Shown in pieces: positions 6,884 through 13,433 of a DNA stretch of 13,433 nucleotides (positions are counted from its first letter, which is position 1; the number at the start of each line of letters is the position of its first letter). The DNA comes from Gemmatimonadota bacterium (GTDB taxonomy: Bacteria > ARS69): positions 1 to 13,433 of the forward strand of contig JAGQIB010000432.1 in NCBI GenBank assembly GCA_020431545.1, in the 5' to 3' direction. The notes below the pieces were generated by a model. That model had not been told where the DNA came from. It did no database searches and worked only from the letters and a program-made list of their open reading frames with translations. The translations under genes and the position numbers were made by a program.

Positions 6884-8119
6884 ATGGCGCCGTTCGCTCT
6901 CGTCGACGTTCTCGGCAAGCCGCTCGCATACGCTCTGTACTTCCTCATCGGCGTGGCCTTCGGGGCCGTGCTGGAGATGGCCGGGTTCGCGGACTCGCGG
7001 CGCCTGGCCGCGCAGTTCTACTTCCGCAACCTCACGGTCCTCAAGGTCATGTTCGGCGCGATCGTGACCGCGATGGTCCTGCTGTTCCTCACCTCCGCCC
7101 TCGGGTGGGTGGACATGCAGCGCGTCTGGGTCAACCCCACGTATCTCGTGCCCGGCGTCGTGGGCGGGCTCGTCATGGGCGTGGGGTTCATCCTCGGGGG
7201 CTTCTGTCCGGGCACGTCGCTCGTGGCCGTCGCGAATCTCAAGCTGGATGCGCTGTTCTTCTTCGTGGGCGCGACGCTCGGCGTGGGCGCGTTCGGAGAG
7301 ACGGTCGGGCGTTTCCCGGAGTTCTTCTACTCCACGTCGCTCGGCCGGTTCACGTTGCCGCAATGGCTCGGGGTTCCCACCGGGGTCGTCGTCGTGGGCG
7401 TCGTGCTGATGGCGCTGTTCATGTTCTGGGGATCGGAGCAGCTCGAGGCGCGGTTCGGACACACGGACGCGGCGCGGTACCCGGGGGCGGCACTCCGGGC
7501 GCCGACGCCCGTGGCGCGTCGGCGTCGTCGGGTGGCCGGCTTCGCCCTCCTCGGCGGGGCGCTGATCGTTGCCGGGCTCGGGCAGCCGACGCTCGCGCAG
7601 CGGTGGGAAAGCGTGCGATCCACCCGCCAGGTCGATCTCGAGACTCGCGCCGCATACGTCCATCCCGGGGAGGTCGTCGATCTCTCGCAGGACCGCACCG
7701 TGTCCGTCCTCGTGCTGGACCTCCGGGACGAGGCGGAGTTCAACGTCTTCCATCTGCTGGACTCGAAACGCGTCACGATGGACGAGATCGAGGGAGGCCT
7801 CGTGGGCCTGCGCCTCCTCGCGGCGCCGCCGTCCACGGTCACGGTGCTGGTGGACGATCGCGAGGCGAGATCGACCCAGGCGTGGAAGCTCCTCGTCGCC
7901 GGCGGCGTTCCGAACGTCTACATCCTGGAGGGCGGAATCGACCGCTGGCTGACCACGTTCGCTCCCGGTCTCACCGACGGCACCTCGACGCACTTCGCGG
8001 CGGCGCTCGGCGCCGGCTACCGCGAGGCGAACCCCGATCATCTCGTGGGCCACGGTCTCGAGTACGAGTCCAAGGTGAAGCTGCAGACGCGACGCAAGCT
8101 CGGCGGCGGCTGCGGCTAG
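6884..8119 (+). CDS. YeeE/YedE C half fused to cysteine-less rhodanese domain with GGGCG tail
   Basis: 411 residues; ATG follows GGAGGA with a five-base gap. Residues ~13-182 form a YeeE/YedE half with about five membrane helices and the family cysteine in GGFCPGTSLVA (Cys108). Five arginines (212-216) then precede a further hydrophobic helix (217-234). By the positive-inside rule this puts everything after it in the periplasm. Residues ~255-350 are rhodanese-like: VLVLDLRDEAEF with Asp279, and VPNVYILEGGIDRWL. The active loop, normally CxxGxRS, reads DDREARS, so Asp324 replaces the sulfur-accepting cysteine and Glu327 the Gly. The domain should lack sulfurtransferase activity. A polar linker ends in KLGGGCG with Cys410 penultimate, similar to the GGCGG arm of SoxY that carries covalent sulfur intermediates. 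The similarity is short and its function is inference. Last gene of the operon. Confidence 0.87.
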   Translation: MAPFALVDVLGKPLAYALYFLIGVAFGAVLEMAGFADSRRLAAQFYFRNLTVLKVMFGAIVTAMVLLFLTSALGWVDMQRVWVNPTYLVPGVVGGLVMGVGFILGGFCPGTSLVAVANLKLDALFFFVGATLGVGAFGETVGRFPEFFYSTSLGRFTLPQWLGVPTGVVVVGVVLMALFMFWGSEQLEARFGHTDAARYPGAALRAPTPVARRRRRVAGFALLGGALIVAGLGQPTLAQRWESVRSTRQVDLETRAAYVHPGEVVDLSQDRTVSVLVLDLRDEAEFNVFHLLDSKRVTMDEIEGGLVGLRLLAAPPSTVTVLVDDREARSTQAWKLLVAGGVPNVYILEGGIDRWLTTFAPGLTDGTSTHFAAALGAGYREANPDHLVGHGLEYESKVKLQTRRKLGGGCG

Positions 8120-8156
8120 AGCGGGCGCCGCCCGGCGCGACGCCCCTCAACGAGAA

Positions 8157-8184
8157 GCGGCGGGCCCGACTCCGGACCCGCCGC
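8157..8184. terminator. Hairpin terminator between convergent genes
   Basis: Stem GCGGCGGGCCC (8157-8167) pairs with GGACCCGCCGC (8174-8184), one internal C-A mismatch and a six-base loop. On the plus strand it is followed by CTTCGTTTCC, a weak T tract, and on the minus strand by TTCTCGTTG. It lies between the plus-strand sulfur operon (stop 8119) and the minus-strand pilus gene (stop 8210), so it may serve both. The rest of this 90-base gap shows no gene. Confidence 0.65.
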
Positions 8185-8209
8185 CTTCGTTTCCGTCTCG
8201 TCGTTCGCG

Positions 8210-9985
8210 CTACGAGCCGAGCTCCTGCCACAGGTAGATGCGACCGGTCAGCAAGGTGAACGGCGGCTGTCCCGACATCCCGGAGAGCGACGGGTCGTAG
8301 CCGTAGTCGCGCTCGGGCGGCGAGTACGCGGTGTTCCGGATCCAGGGCGTCTCTTCCGGATCGATGCCGCTGTTGTAGACGTTGTCCGCCATGTCCGCGT
8401 TCTGCAGGTGGACGATCGATCCGTACTTCTTCAGCGTGCGCGATCCGCCCCAGCTCTCGAGCAGGTGGTCCGCGTTCGCGATCGCGTTGCCGGCGCTCGG
8501 GTCGTCCGGGCTGCCGTCGCCGTCGAGATCCGCGTACTGCGCGGTGCTGACCGCCGGCTGGCCGTCCACGAGGGCCGCGTTGATCGTCGTCGTGCCGTTG
8601 GAAGCCTGGCGACCGTTGATGCTGCCCTGGGTTACCGAGTCCGAGTCGTTCCACGCGTTCGACAGGTGCCAGATGCGACCCTTGGAGATGATCGCGGCGG
8701 CGCGCTTGTTGACGCTGTTGAAGTTGCCCTTCGTGTACACGGTGTTCGCGCCCACGATCGTGAGATCGCCGCCGATGTCGTCGGCGTTCACGATGCGCAG
8801 CGGCACCTCCGAGAAGATCAGTCCGTTCGCCGGGTAGTTGCCGCTCGCGATCAGCGCGCCCACATCCAGCTCCTGGACCGTGTCGTACTTCCCGATGGCC
8901 GGGTTCCAGAACGTCTTCTCGGTCACCGCCGATCCGAGCGACGAGCTGATGTCCGTGCCGGCGTTGTCCACCTGCACGTCACTCGCGCGAATCTTGAGCA
9001 TGGCGCGCTGGTCGTACCAGCCGCCGGTCTCGATCGTCTCCACCGGCGGCGGGTCCACGCGCGTCGCGCCGAGCGTGCCGTCGCGGACGATGCCGTCCCA
9101 GAGCTCGAGCGCACCGTCGATGCCGTCGGCCGGCGTGTCGTTCGCCCAGGCGGCGTTCTCGGAGTCCATGGCCGTGCCCGGGCTGCCGAGGTTCATCTCG
9201 ACGTAGTTCCCGTCCGCGTCCTTGATCTTCACGTGGCTGCCTGAATACAGATCGCGTCCGAAGATGTCCGTGGTCCGGATCATCCGGCCCGTCGCGGTGA
9301 TGGACGGGGAGTCGATCGTGAGCGTTCGCGGATCCCAGGGACGGAAGTACATGTCGCCGTTCGCGTGGATCTTGCCGCTGATGTGCTGGTCCTCGCCGCG
9401 CGTGAACTCGGAAAGCGGACCGTCGGCGAAGAGCGCGTAGTTGAATACAGGCTCCGTGTAACCGAGGAGCTGCAGACGCTGGACGAAGCGTCCCACGGAA
9501 CCCTCCACGTCGACTACGAACTGCGTGTCCATCGGGTCGGCGGTGGCGCGGCGGGCGGCGAAGCGGATCGACTCCGCGAGGCCGGTCTGCGTGAGGCCGG
9601 TGCCGGAGTCGCCGGGCGCCCACTCCCACACCATCCAGCCGTCGTCCTTCTCGTTCAGGAGTCCCTGGCTGCCCGGTCCGTCGACCACGAGCCCGCCGGG
9701 AAAGTTCATCGGCACGAGCGGGTTCGCGGTCTCGAGCGTCCCGTCGAAGCGGTGGGTCCATCCCTGGAAGTTGTTCGCCGCGAGCGACTTGTAGGCGACC
9801 TGCGCGGCCGACTCGGCCACGAACAGCGCCTGCACGTCGGCACGATGGTTCGAGGAGATCTTGCCTTCGGTGCTCGCCAGCGTGAGGAACGTCGCGCCGA
9901 TCAGCGTGAACGCCACGATCATCACGAGCGCGATGATGAGAACGGATCCGCGCTCGTCCGAAGGCTTCGGCTCGCGGTTCAGCAC
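8210..9985 (-). CDS. PilX-like type IV pilus assembly protein
   Basis: 591 residues from GTG 9985, which overlaps the stop of the upstream gene. The N-terminus DERGSVLIIALVMIVAF is the positively charged, Gly-Ser plus hydrophobic helix (~13-37) of PilX-type minor pilin-like proteins; there is no classic FTLIE processing site. STEGKISSNHRADVQALFVAESA continues the helix as in PilX_N. Further on, GKIHANGDMYFR (~190) and, around 410-450, VYTKGNFNSVNKRAAAIISKG then LSNAWND match motifs I associate with long PilX-family proteins. Much of the C-terminal two thirds is Asp/Asn/Gly-rich and probably extracellular beta structure. It is far longer than Neisseria PilX. Probable role: minor component or assembly factor of a type IV pilus or pseudopilus. 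No other pilus genes are in the window apart from the HAMP-like neighbour. Confidence 0.78.
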   Translation of the reverse strand: MLNREPKPSDERGSVLIIALVMIVAFTLIGATFLTLASTEGKISSNHRADVQALFVAESAAQVAYKSLAANNFQGWTHRFDGTLETANPLVPMNFPGGLVVDGPGSQGLLNEKDDGWMVWEWAPGDSGTGLTQTGLAESIRFAARRATADPMDTQFVVDVEGSVGRFVQRLQLLGYTEPVFNYALFADGPLSEFTRGEDQHISGKIHANGDMYFRPWDPRTLTIDSPSITATGRMIRTTDIFGRDLYSGSHVKIKDADGNYVEMNLGSPGTAMDSENAAWANDTPADGIDGALELWDGIVRDGTLGATRVDPPPVETIETGGWYDQRAMLKIRASDVQVDNAGTDISSSLGSAVTEKTFWNPAIGKYDTVQELDVGALIASGNYPANGLIFSEVPLRIVNADDIGGDLTIVGANTVYTKGNFNSVNKRAAAIISKGRIWHLSNAWNDSDSVTQGSINGRQASNGTTTINAALVDGQPAVSTAQYADLDGDGSPDDPSAGNAIANADHLLESWGGSRTLKKYGSIVHLQNADMADNVYNSGIDPEETPWIRNTAYSPPERDYGYDPSLSGMSGQPPFTLLTGRIYLWQELGS

Positions 9986-10500
9986 TTGGCACCGTCCTTT
10001 CCGCGCGTGTCGCCGGTGCGGACGCCCGGCGCCGACGGCAGCGGAGACGTCGCCGTCTTGCGCGGGATGTCGCTGTTGCCGCCTTCGAACTCACGGTTCG
10101 ACCAGTCGAGGAAGTCGTTCAGGTCGTGCGCGAGGTTCTGCTGGAAGTCGCCCTTCCGCAGGTGGACGCGAATCGCGCGATTGCCGGAGCGGTACTCGTT
10201 CAGCGTCTGGGCGATCCGGTAGGACGTACCGGCGACCTTCTGCGAGGCGAGCAGCGCCGTCACGAGCTGTGTCGTCGCGGCGGAGACGAACATGAGCAGC
10301 ATTCCGAGTCGTTCGGACGGCATGCCGAAGATCGTGCCGCCGGGTGCGATCCGTCCGAGGTCGATCTGTCGCTGATAGAACAGCTCGACGACGACGGCGA
10401 ACACGAGGCAACCGATCATGGGCAGCGACGTCGAGAGAATGATCCGGGCCTGTACGCGCTTGTTCACGAGAACGACGCGTCGCTGGTTCTTACCGAGCAC
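9979..10500 (-). CDS. Two-helix membrane protein with HAMP-like segment
   Basis: 173 residues if started at GTG 10500, which has a strong AAGGAG site (10507-10512) six bases upstream. A GTG at 10545 in the same frame would add 15 residues but has a poor ribosome site. Membrane helices lie at ~20-42 and ~64-86, joined by a short periplasmic loop. Residues ~90-132 (SYRIAQTLNEYRSGNRAIRV, LRKGDFQQNLAHDLNDFL) resemble a HAMP domain, with the Gly-Asn turn and the LRKGD motif often seen there. No kinase, cyclase or chemoreceptor output domain follows; the chain ends in a Pro/Thr/Gly-rich tail with a terminal Cys. Its stop overlaps the start of the PilX-like gene, so the pair is probably co-translated and linked in function. 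A signalling or scaffold role for the pilus protein is only a guess. Confidence 0.75.
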   Translation of the reverse strand: MLGKNQRRVVLVNKRVQARIILSTSLPMIGCLVFAVVVELFYQRQIDLGRIAPGGTIFGMPSERLGMLLMFVSAATTQLVTALLASQKVAGTSYRIAQTLNEYRSGNRAIRVHLRKGDFQQNLAHDLNDFLDWSNREFEGGNSDIPRKTATSPLPSAPGVRTGDTRGKDGAKC

Positions 10501-10545
10501 GAGCAGCTCCTTGGTCGAACTTGAACGGGATTTGCCGAATTGCAC

Positions 10546-10694
10546 GCTACCCCGGGCTTATCGGCCGACCGGGGCCCGTGGCTTGAGCGCGACGGCCCGC
10601 GGTGCGAGCCGCGCGACCGGTCGGCGCCGGGGGTGACTCCGGCCGGTCGGGGGGGGCGCCCGAGAGAATCGCCCGAGTGAGGGCGAATCCGGGC
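10546..10694. other. Intergenic gap, no gene seen
   Basis: About 150 very GC-rich bases between two minus-strand genes. It contains a 10-base perfect palindrome CGACCGGTCG (10614-10623), several more copies of the ACCGG core, and a run of eight G residues near 10650. These can fold and might terminate the sulfite oxidase transcript or hold the promoter of the HAMP-like gene, but I see no clear T tract or -35/-10 pair. Confidence 0.4.
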
Positions 10695-11729
10695 CTAGCG
10701 AGCCGAGATGCGGTGGACGCGGATCGAGTTCTGGACGTAGCCCAGGCCGTTCCAGGGCGCCCGTTCGGGCTGGGTGCCTCCGCGGGCATCCGTGGCCCGG
10801 GTCCGGATCTCGTGGTCGCCTTCCGGGAGCTCGTGGCGAATCCGCCAGCGGCGCCACGAATACGAAGAGGAGTCTTCCAGGAGTTCCGCTTCGATCCAGT
10901 CGCCGCCGTCGAAGCGGATCTCGACCCGGGAGATCGGGCCGTGTCCGGACCAGGCCACGCCGGATATCTCGTGCTCTCCGGCCGCCACGGTCTCGCCCGC
11001 GGCCGGGGCGAGCACGCGCGAGTTCGGAGCGATCCGGGTGACGGGCGTGTCGTCCGGCAACTCCGGGTGGTCGCGGAACACGTAGTCATCCACCTGGAAG
11101 AACCCGCGGAACGGCAAGTGGGTCGCCTCGATGCGGGCGAGCCACTTCACCGAGGCCATTCCGTACCAGCCCGGCACGAGCAGACGGACGGGTGCGCCGT
11201 GCTCCGACGGGAGCGGGGCGCCATTCATCTCCCAGGCCAGGAGCACGTCGTCGTGGAGCGCGTCCTCGCGCGAGAGAAATCGGGCATACGGCTCGGTTCT
11301 TCCTGAGCGCGTCGTGCCGCGGTCCGCGCCCGTGAAAACGAAGCCGGTCGCTTCCGGCGTGACGCCCGCGCGTTCGAGAATCCGCCGCAGCGGAGTGCCG
11401 GCGTAGCGGGCGGTACTCACCGCGCCGTCTCCCCAGGGCGTGCCCGGGGGCCTCGGCTCGAACGAAGAGCGGGAGTTCCCGGCGCACTCCATCGTGACGA
11501 CGAGCTCGCGCTCGGGTCCCGCGGCCCGAAGCTCGCGCAGGTCGAAGCGCTGCGGCCGCGCGACGTCGCCCGCGATCTCGATCGCGTCGACCGCTTCCGG
11601 CGACGGAACGTCGAAGTGGCAACGCACGAAGAACGCGCCGATCGGCGTGAGCGGCTCGGCGAGCGCGTCGGGCGCGAACTCGGCGTTCAGCGGCCGTTCC
11701 GTGACGATGCGCCGGGCAGATTGCGTCAT
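10695..11729 (-). CDS. Sulfite oxidase family molybdopterin-dependent oxidoreductase
   Basis: 344 residues from ATG 11729. The open frame continues upstream, but that part overlaps another gene and looks like non-coding translation. The N-terminal part (PLNAEFAPDALAEPLTPIGAFFVRCHF) and VVTMECAGNSRSSFEP match the molybdenum-cofactor domain of sulfite oxidases; Cys82 in CAGNSR is the expected molybdenum ligand. TPWGDGAVSTARYAGTPLRRIL, EHGAPVRLLVPGWYGMASVKWL and GFFQVDDY are further family signatures. The last ~100 residues form the Ig-like dimerisation domain (ISGVAWSGHGPISRVEIRFDGG). No Sec or Tat signal and no haem domain are present, so it should be cytosolic, using a separate electron acceptor. 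Likely reaction: sulfite to sulfate, though related enzymes act on other substrates. It is monocistronic in this window, opposite to the sulfur operon. Confidence 0.87.
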   Translation of the reverse strand: MTQSARRIVTERPLNAEFAPDALAEPLTPIGAFFVRCHFDVPSPEAVDAIEIAGDVARPQRFDLRELRAAGPERELVVTMECAGNSRSSFEPRPPGTPWGDGAVSTARYAGTPLRRILERAGVTPEATGFVFTGADRGTTRSGRTEPYARFLSREDALHDDVLLAWEMNGAPLPSEHGAPVRLLVPGWYGMASVKWLARIEATHLPFRGFFQVDDYVFRDHPELPDDTPVTRIAPNSRVLAPAAGETVAAGEHEISGVAWSGHGPISRVEIRFDGGDWIEAELLEDSSSYSWRRWRIRHELPEGDHEIRTRATDARGGTQPERAPWNGLGYVQNSIRVHRISAR

Positions 11730-11752
11730 GAGGTCCCCGGGACGAAAAGAGA

Positions 11753-11782
11753 GCGGCGGGCGCACCGGAGCGCACCCGCCGC
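11753..11782 (-). terminator. Intrinsic terminator after the FlgD-Ig gene
   Basis: Stem GCGGCGGGCGC (11753-11763) pairs with GCACCCGCCGC (11772-11782) with one mismatch. Read on the minus strand it is followed directly by CTCTCTTTTCG, a good T tract. It lies 26 bases beyond the stop codon at 11809. A second small hairpin, TGTCTCC/GGAGACA (11786-11805), sits between the two. Its stem matches that of the terminator at 8157-8184, including the mismatch position. It also lies just upstream of the sulfite oxidase start and so separates the two units. Confidence 0.75.
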
Positions 11783-11808
11783 CATTGTCTCCGGGGGTGG
11801 AGACAGCG

Positions 11809-12354
11809 TCAATCGAGGCGCGTGATCTTGCGTACCGCCCCGAAGTTCTCGGCCTGCATGCGAACGAAGAAGACGCCGGACGCGACGCGACGGCCGCTCT
11901 CGTCCCGGCCGTCCCAGTTCGCGGTGTGTCGACCCGCCTCGAGGCGTTCGTCCACGAGCGTTCGCACGAGCCGACCGGAGACGTCGTACACGCGGAGACG
12001 CGCGTGCGCCGGACGCGCGATCTCGAAGCGCAACGAAGTGTCGGCCACGAACGGATTCGGCGCCGCCAGACCGAGGCCGTGCGCCTTCGGCGCGATGACG
12101 GGGACGTCCTCCGGAGAGTCGGTCGCGGCGTCGCCGGCACTCCCCAGGAACCCGCCGCGCAGCTCGTACGTTCCGCCGCCGAGGGTTCCGGCGTCCGGCT
12201 GGCCGATCGTGCCGAACAGCGCGAGGTTCGCCGCCTCGCTGCGGCCGCCGCCCGCGTCGAACGAGTGCCACGAGATCTCCAGCGCGGGCGCGAGTGCCGC
12301 CGGCAGCACGAGCGCCGCCGCCACCCCGCACGCGACGAGCGTGTGCCGCGTCAT
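11809..12354 (-). CDS. Secreted protein with C-terminal FlgD-type Ig sorting domain
   Basis: 181 residues; ATG 12354 overlaps the previous stop (ATGA). Residues 1-25 are a signal peptide (MTRHTLVACGVAAALVLPAA, cleavage near APA/LE). A short glycine-rich beta region follows (SFDAGGGRSEAANLALFGTIGQPDAGTL as two pieces; GGTYELRGGFLG), which I associate with short secreted proteins of FCB-type bacteria. The C-terminal ~85 residues hold APNPF, LRVYDVSGRLVRTL, GRHTANWDGRDESG and VASGVFFVRM, the hallmarks of the FlgD Ig-like / T9SS type A-like sorting domain. In Bacteroidota such domains direct export through type IX secretion; whether that system exists here cannot be seen. Co-translation with the large upstream secreted protein suggests a shared surface role. 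Function otherwise unknown. Confidence 0.83.
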   Translation of the reverse strand: MTRHTLVACGVAAALVLPAALAPALEISWHSFDAGGGRSEAANLALFGTIGQPDAGTLGGGTYELRGGFLGSAGDAATDSPEDVPVIAPKAHGLGLAAPNPFVADTSLRFEIARPAHARLRVYDVSGRLVRTLVDERLEAGRHTANWDGRDESGRRVASGVFFVRMQAENFGAVRKITRLD

Positions 12355-13433
12355 TGCAGCGTCACCAGGATCGTGATCACGCCGGTGCCGGAGGAGAGAT
12401 CTCCGAGCGCCTTGCCCACGATCGTGCCGGCACGGGGCTCGTCGTCGCGCATGGCGTGTCCCGGCGTGGCGGACGTCACCAGGAGATCGCCCGCGCGGAT
12501 CGGCCCGTTCTCGGCGGACACCTTGCACGGCACGATGCCGACGACCGCGAGCGGGACTTCGTTCACCCGCTTCGCGACTTCGAGCGGCTTGACCGCCTCC
12601 AGCTCTCCGTCCGGCGAGAGCCGGGCGAGCCCCACGTCCTCGGCGAGGCGATCCCAGTCGTGCTCGGAGGCGATCACACCGGGCCGCGTGCTGTACACGC
12701 CGGCCACGAGTGTGGACCGCGCCCCGCTCGACTGCGCGAACCCGCGCTCGGCGTTCGGGTCGATCACCATGACGTCGCCGGCCTCCACGGAGTGCGCGCC
12801 GCGCGACACGCGGACGACCTCGGCGAAGTCGGCGCCGCCGGCCGAGTAGGCGCCGTCCGCCGAGACGTCGCCGTCGCCCCACACGCGGAACTTGACGTCG
12901 TTGTTCGCGAACTGGGCCTCGATGAACTGGGTGTCCACGGAGCTCGTCTCGGGGATCTCGAGCTCGAACAGGTCCGCGGACGCCGCGGCGCCCGAGGTGC
13001 GCTCCAGATGCATCACGTTGGCGCTGCCGGAAGCCTCCCGGACGTCGAGACGGTAGACCGGCGTCACGCCGATGCCCACCCGACCGACGTGGTCGACTCC
13101 GCCCACGGTCGTGCCCGCCGCTCGGTACGTCGCGATGTAGCCGCTTCCCGTCTGATCGATGGACAGCGCGCCGTTGCCGCTGAGCGTGCTCGCACTGATG
13201 TCCAGCCCGGCGCCCTGAATCGCCACCGCTCCCGCGTCGGCCACGATGGTGCGGCCGTTGCCGGCGCCGCCCTCGTCGTAGGCCTGATCCAGCGTGTTGC
13301 CGCCGCCGCTCGTCGCGGCCGTGGTCTGGGTGGTGCCGTCCGGGAACTTGAAGCCGCCGGTCGAGGAGTAGATCGTGCCGGCGACCTCGAGCTTCTCGGT
13401 GGGGTTGGTCGTGCCGACGCCCATGAGGCCGGG
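12351..13433 (-). CDS. Tail-fibre-like secreted beta protein, 5' end outside window
   Basis: The frame is open through the right edge; an internal ATG at 13424 starts in the middle of a repeat unit, so at least 361 codons are visible and the true start is beyond the window. Two units of a GIGTxxPxxxLxV-type repeat occur: GVGTTNPTEKLEVAG at the visible start and VGIGVTPVYRLDVREASG about 115 residues later. FKFPDGTTQTTAA also fits this class, common in phage tail fibres and in large secreted proteins of environmental bacteria. The C-terminal ~150 residues (GGADFAEVVRVSRG, EAGDVMVIDPN, VAGVYSTRPGVI, GIVPCKVSAENGPIRAGDLL) form a separate conserved domain often found at the end of such proteins. 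No catalytic Ser-Asp pair of an S74 chaperone was recognised. No other phage genes are nearby, so a host surface protein is more likely than a prophage remnant. Confidence 0.75.
   Translation of the reverse strand, partial: PGLMGVGTTNPTEKLEVAGTIYSSTGGFKFPDGTTQTTAATSGGGNTLDQAYDEGGAGNGRTIVADAGAVAIQGAGLDISASTLSGNGALSIDQTGSGYIATYRAAGTTVGGVDHVGRVGIGVTPVYRLDVREASGSANVMHLERTSGAAASADLFELEIPETSSVDTQFIEAQFANNDVKFRVWGDGDVSADGAYSAGGADFAEVVRVSRGAHSVEAGDVMVIDPNAERGFAQSSGARSTLVAGVYSTRPGVIASEHDWDRLAEDVGLARLSPDGELEAVKPLEVAKRVNEVPLAVVGIVPCKVSAENGPIRAGDLLVTSATPGHAMRDDEPRAGTIVGKALGDLSSGTGVITILVTLQ

Noticed and set aside
10614..10623. Palindrome CGACCGGTCG as an operator
   Set aside because: Short GC palindromes are common at this base composition, and several related ACCGG copies nearby give no clear promoter context.
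11440..12849. A 469-codon plus-strand open frame
   Set aside because: It crosses three minus-strand genes and a terminator, with shadow-like composition.
12351..13433. A prophage tail-fibre gene
   Set aside because: No other phage genes, integrase or attachment repeats are visible, and the partner gene carries a bacterial sorting domain.

Overview
The window is GC-rich throughout and densely coded. Nothing in it fixes the taxon. A secreted protein with a FlgD-type Ig C-terminal domain, a tail-fibre-like secreted protein, a PilX-type pilus protein, an OmpA-family protein and multihaem c-type cytochromes together suggest an uncultured, probably anaerobic or facultative, Gram-negative bacterium, for example of the FCB group / Candidatus Eisenbacteria type. 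That assignment is inference. No rRNA, tRNA, CRISPR array, transposase or phage module was seen.

Layout. (1) 1-2168, plus strand: two translationally coupled envelope genes, a left-truncated protein with a predicted beta-barrel end and an OmpA-family protein. They share an unusual ungapped 26-residue block. (2) 2218-8119, plus strand: a tight five-gene operon behind an AT-rich perfect inverted repeat. It encodes an ArsR-type repressor, an octahaem cytochrome of the tetrathionate-reductase (OTR) family, a fusion of a seven-haem cytochrome c with a cytochrome-b membrane domain, and two YeeE/YedE (thiosulfate transporter family) half-proteins. The second half carries a rhodanese-like domain without its catalytic cysteine and ends in Gly-Gly-Gly-Cys-Gly. 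(3) 8120-8209: convergent gap with a hairpin terminator. (4) 8210-10500, minus strand: a HAMP-like membrane protein and a PilX-like pilus protein. (5) 10695-11729, minus strand: a cytosolic sulfite-oxidase-family molybdoenzyme. (6) 11809-13433, minus strand: two overlapping genes for secreted proteins, the first running off the right edge.

How region 2 may work (inference). The cytochrome-b domain would take electrons from quinol and pass them through the seven fused haems to the periplasmic octahaem reductase. That enzyme would reduce a sulfur oxyanion such as tetrathionate. The YeeE/YedE halves would import a sulfur product such as thiosulfate. The dead rhodanese domain with its C-terminal Cys-Gly tail would sit in the periplasm as a sulfur-binding or handing-over device, reminiscent of the GGCGG swinging arm of SoxY. 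The ArsR-type protein would control the operon through the inverted repeat. The nearby sulfite oxidase could remove sulfite but is a separate transcription unit on the other strand.
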